A stretch of DNA of 6,496 nt from an uncultured Collinsella sp. (GTDB taxonomy: Bacteria > Actinomycetota > Coriobacteriia > Coriobacteriales > Coriobacteriaceae): NCBI GenBank assembly GCA_902475445.1, contig CABRZN010000104.1:1-6496 (forward strand), given 5' to 3'. Numbering within the stretch: position 1 is the first letter of the stretch; every line of letters begins with the position of its first letter. The notes beneath the pieces are model-generated. The model was not told the DNA's origin. It saw only the letters and a program-made list of their open reading frames with translations, and ran no database searches. This document shows positions 6,068-6,496 of this stretch, one piece after another. The position numbers were made by a program, and so were the translations under genes.

Positions 6068-6496
6068 GTGGCCCAAGAGACGTTTAGCGATCGCCTGCGA
6101 CAGGCTATGTCCGATCGCGACGTTCGCCAGTCGGACGTGATCCGCGCATCGGAGATGCTCGGCAAAAAACTCGGCAAGAGTCAGATGAGCCAATATGTGA
6201 GCGGCAAGACGATCCCGCGGCGCGATGTGGCTGAGCTGCTCGCTCGTATTTTGGAGGTCGATGTTACCTGGTTGCTTGCCGGCGACGCCGATCAAGGCGA
6301 GGCATCATCACCCCGCAACGATTCCAAGCCCGAACCCCATCCCTCAGCTCAAATTGCAAGGAGCACCACCATGCGTACTTTTTCTAAATCCACCAAGCTC
6401 GATAACGTCCTGTATGACGTGCGCGGTCCCGTCGTCGACGAGGCCGCCCGTATGGAGGACGAGGGTGAGCGCATACTCAAGCTCAATATCGGCAAC
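6068..6496 (+). CDS. XRE-type HTH domain fused in frame to an AlaA-like aminotransferase (runs off the window)
   Basis: The frame is open from GTG 6068 to the window edge (143 codons) without a stop. AGGAGG at 6057-6062 is 5 nt before the GTG. Residues 6-72 look like an XRE/Cro-type DNA-binding domain: FSDRLRQAM, then a helix-turn-helix with SQMSQYVSGKTIPRRDVAEL (38-57) as recognition helix and following turn, then LLARILEVDVTWLLAG. The loop between the two HTH helices seems a few residues longer than usual. A hydrophilic Pro/Ser-rich linker (73-101) follows. From M102 the protein matches the start of E. coli AlaA-type alanine/glutamate-pyruvate aminotransferases: KSTKLDNVLYDVRGPVVDEA and then ILKLNIGN. 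The lysine that binds PLP would be beyond the window. It may be a fused regulator-enzyme, or two products if translation also begins at the internal ATG 6371. Known MocR regulators fuse an aminotransferase fold to a GntR-type, not XRE-type, domain. Confidence 0.8.
   Translation, partial: MAQETFSDRLRQAMSDRDVRQSDVIRASEMLGKKLGKSQMSQYVSGKTIPRRDVAELLARILEVDVTWLLAGDADQGEASSPRNDSKPEPHPSAQIARSTTMRTFSKSTKLDNVLYDVRGPVVDEAARMEDEGERILKLNIGN
6358..6373 (+). promoter_or_regulatory. Internal ribosome binding site and ATG at the aminotransferase domain boundary
   Basis: AAGGAG at 6358-6363 lies 7 nt before the ATG at 6371-6373, an ideal spacing, exactly where the AlaA-like domain begins. The ATG is in frame with the upstream HTH (303 nt, 101 codons). 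A separate, enzyme-only product from the same message is therefore possible. Confidence 0.55.

Noticed and set aside
6005..6295. Minus-strand frame (96 codons) across the HTH-coding region
   Set aside because: It covers the operator array and the HTH-coding sequence on the other strand, which is supported by a strong ribosome binding site and domain similarity.
6290..6370. Fusion as a sequencing or assembly error joining two genes
   Set aside because: Not fully excluded, but the linker keeps a coherent frame with typical codon use and no stop, and a single indel would be expected to bring stops or odd composition.

Overview
The window looks like a chromosomal segment of a high-GC Gram-positive gut bacterium, most likely a member of the Coriobacteriia such as Collinsella. 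This is inferred from the GC-rich codon use, the strong AGGAGG-type ribosome binding sites, a Gram-positive-type choloylglycine (bile salt) hydrolase, and the remembered look of the proteins; no search was run. No mobile element, CRISPR array, tRNA or rRNA was found, and no gene-free stretch exceeds about 160 bases.

Layout. (1) 33-452 (+): a small peptide deformylase-like protein whose third metal-site motif reads HMIDH instead of HExDH, so the catalytic glutamate is absent. A strong hairpin terminator at 485-526 follows. (2) 584-1549 (+): a choloylglycine hydrolase with all the expected active-site residues. It is convergent with (3) 1631-3859 (-), a KUP-family potassium transporter with a long acidic C-terminal tail. 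A long hairpin at 1573-1608 separates the two. (4) 4018-4929 (-): an EamA/DMT-family permease upstream of kup on the same strand. A 24-bp perfect palindrome that is probably its terminator lies between them, followed by a second perfect inverted repeat just upstream of the kup start. (5) 5048-5905 (+): a LysR-type regulator divergent from the permease, with a T-N11-A inverted repeat in the shared 118-bp promoter region. This is the classic arrangement for a LysR protein controlling its neighbour and itself. (6) 6068 to the window edge (+): an open frame that joins an XRE/Cro-type helix-turn-helix domain, through a Pro/Ser-rich linker, to the N-terminus of an AlaA-like PLP-dependent aminotransferase. 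No stop codon separates them, but there is a good internal ribosome binding site and ATG at the junction. The upstream region carries three direct copies and one inverted copy of AATTGAAC around the promoter.

How they work together. The genes do not form one pathway. The clear functional pair is the LysR regulator and the divergent permease. The most unusual items are the HTH-aminotransferase fusion with its own operator array, which is analogous to but built differently from MocR regulators, and the deformylase-like protein lacking its catalytic acid. The bile salt hydrolase fits a gut lifestyle.
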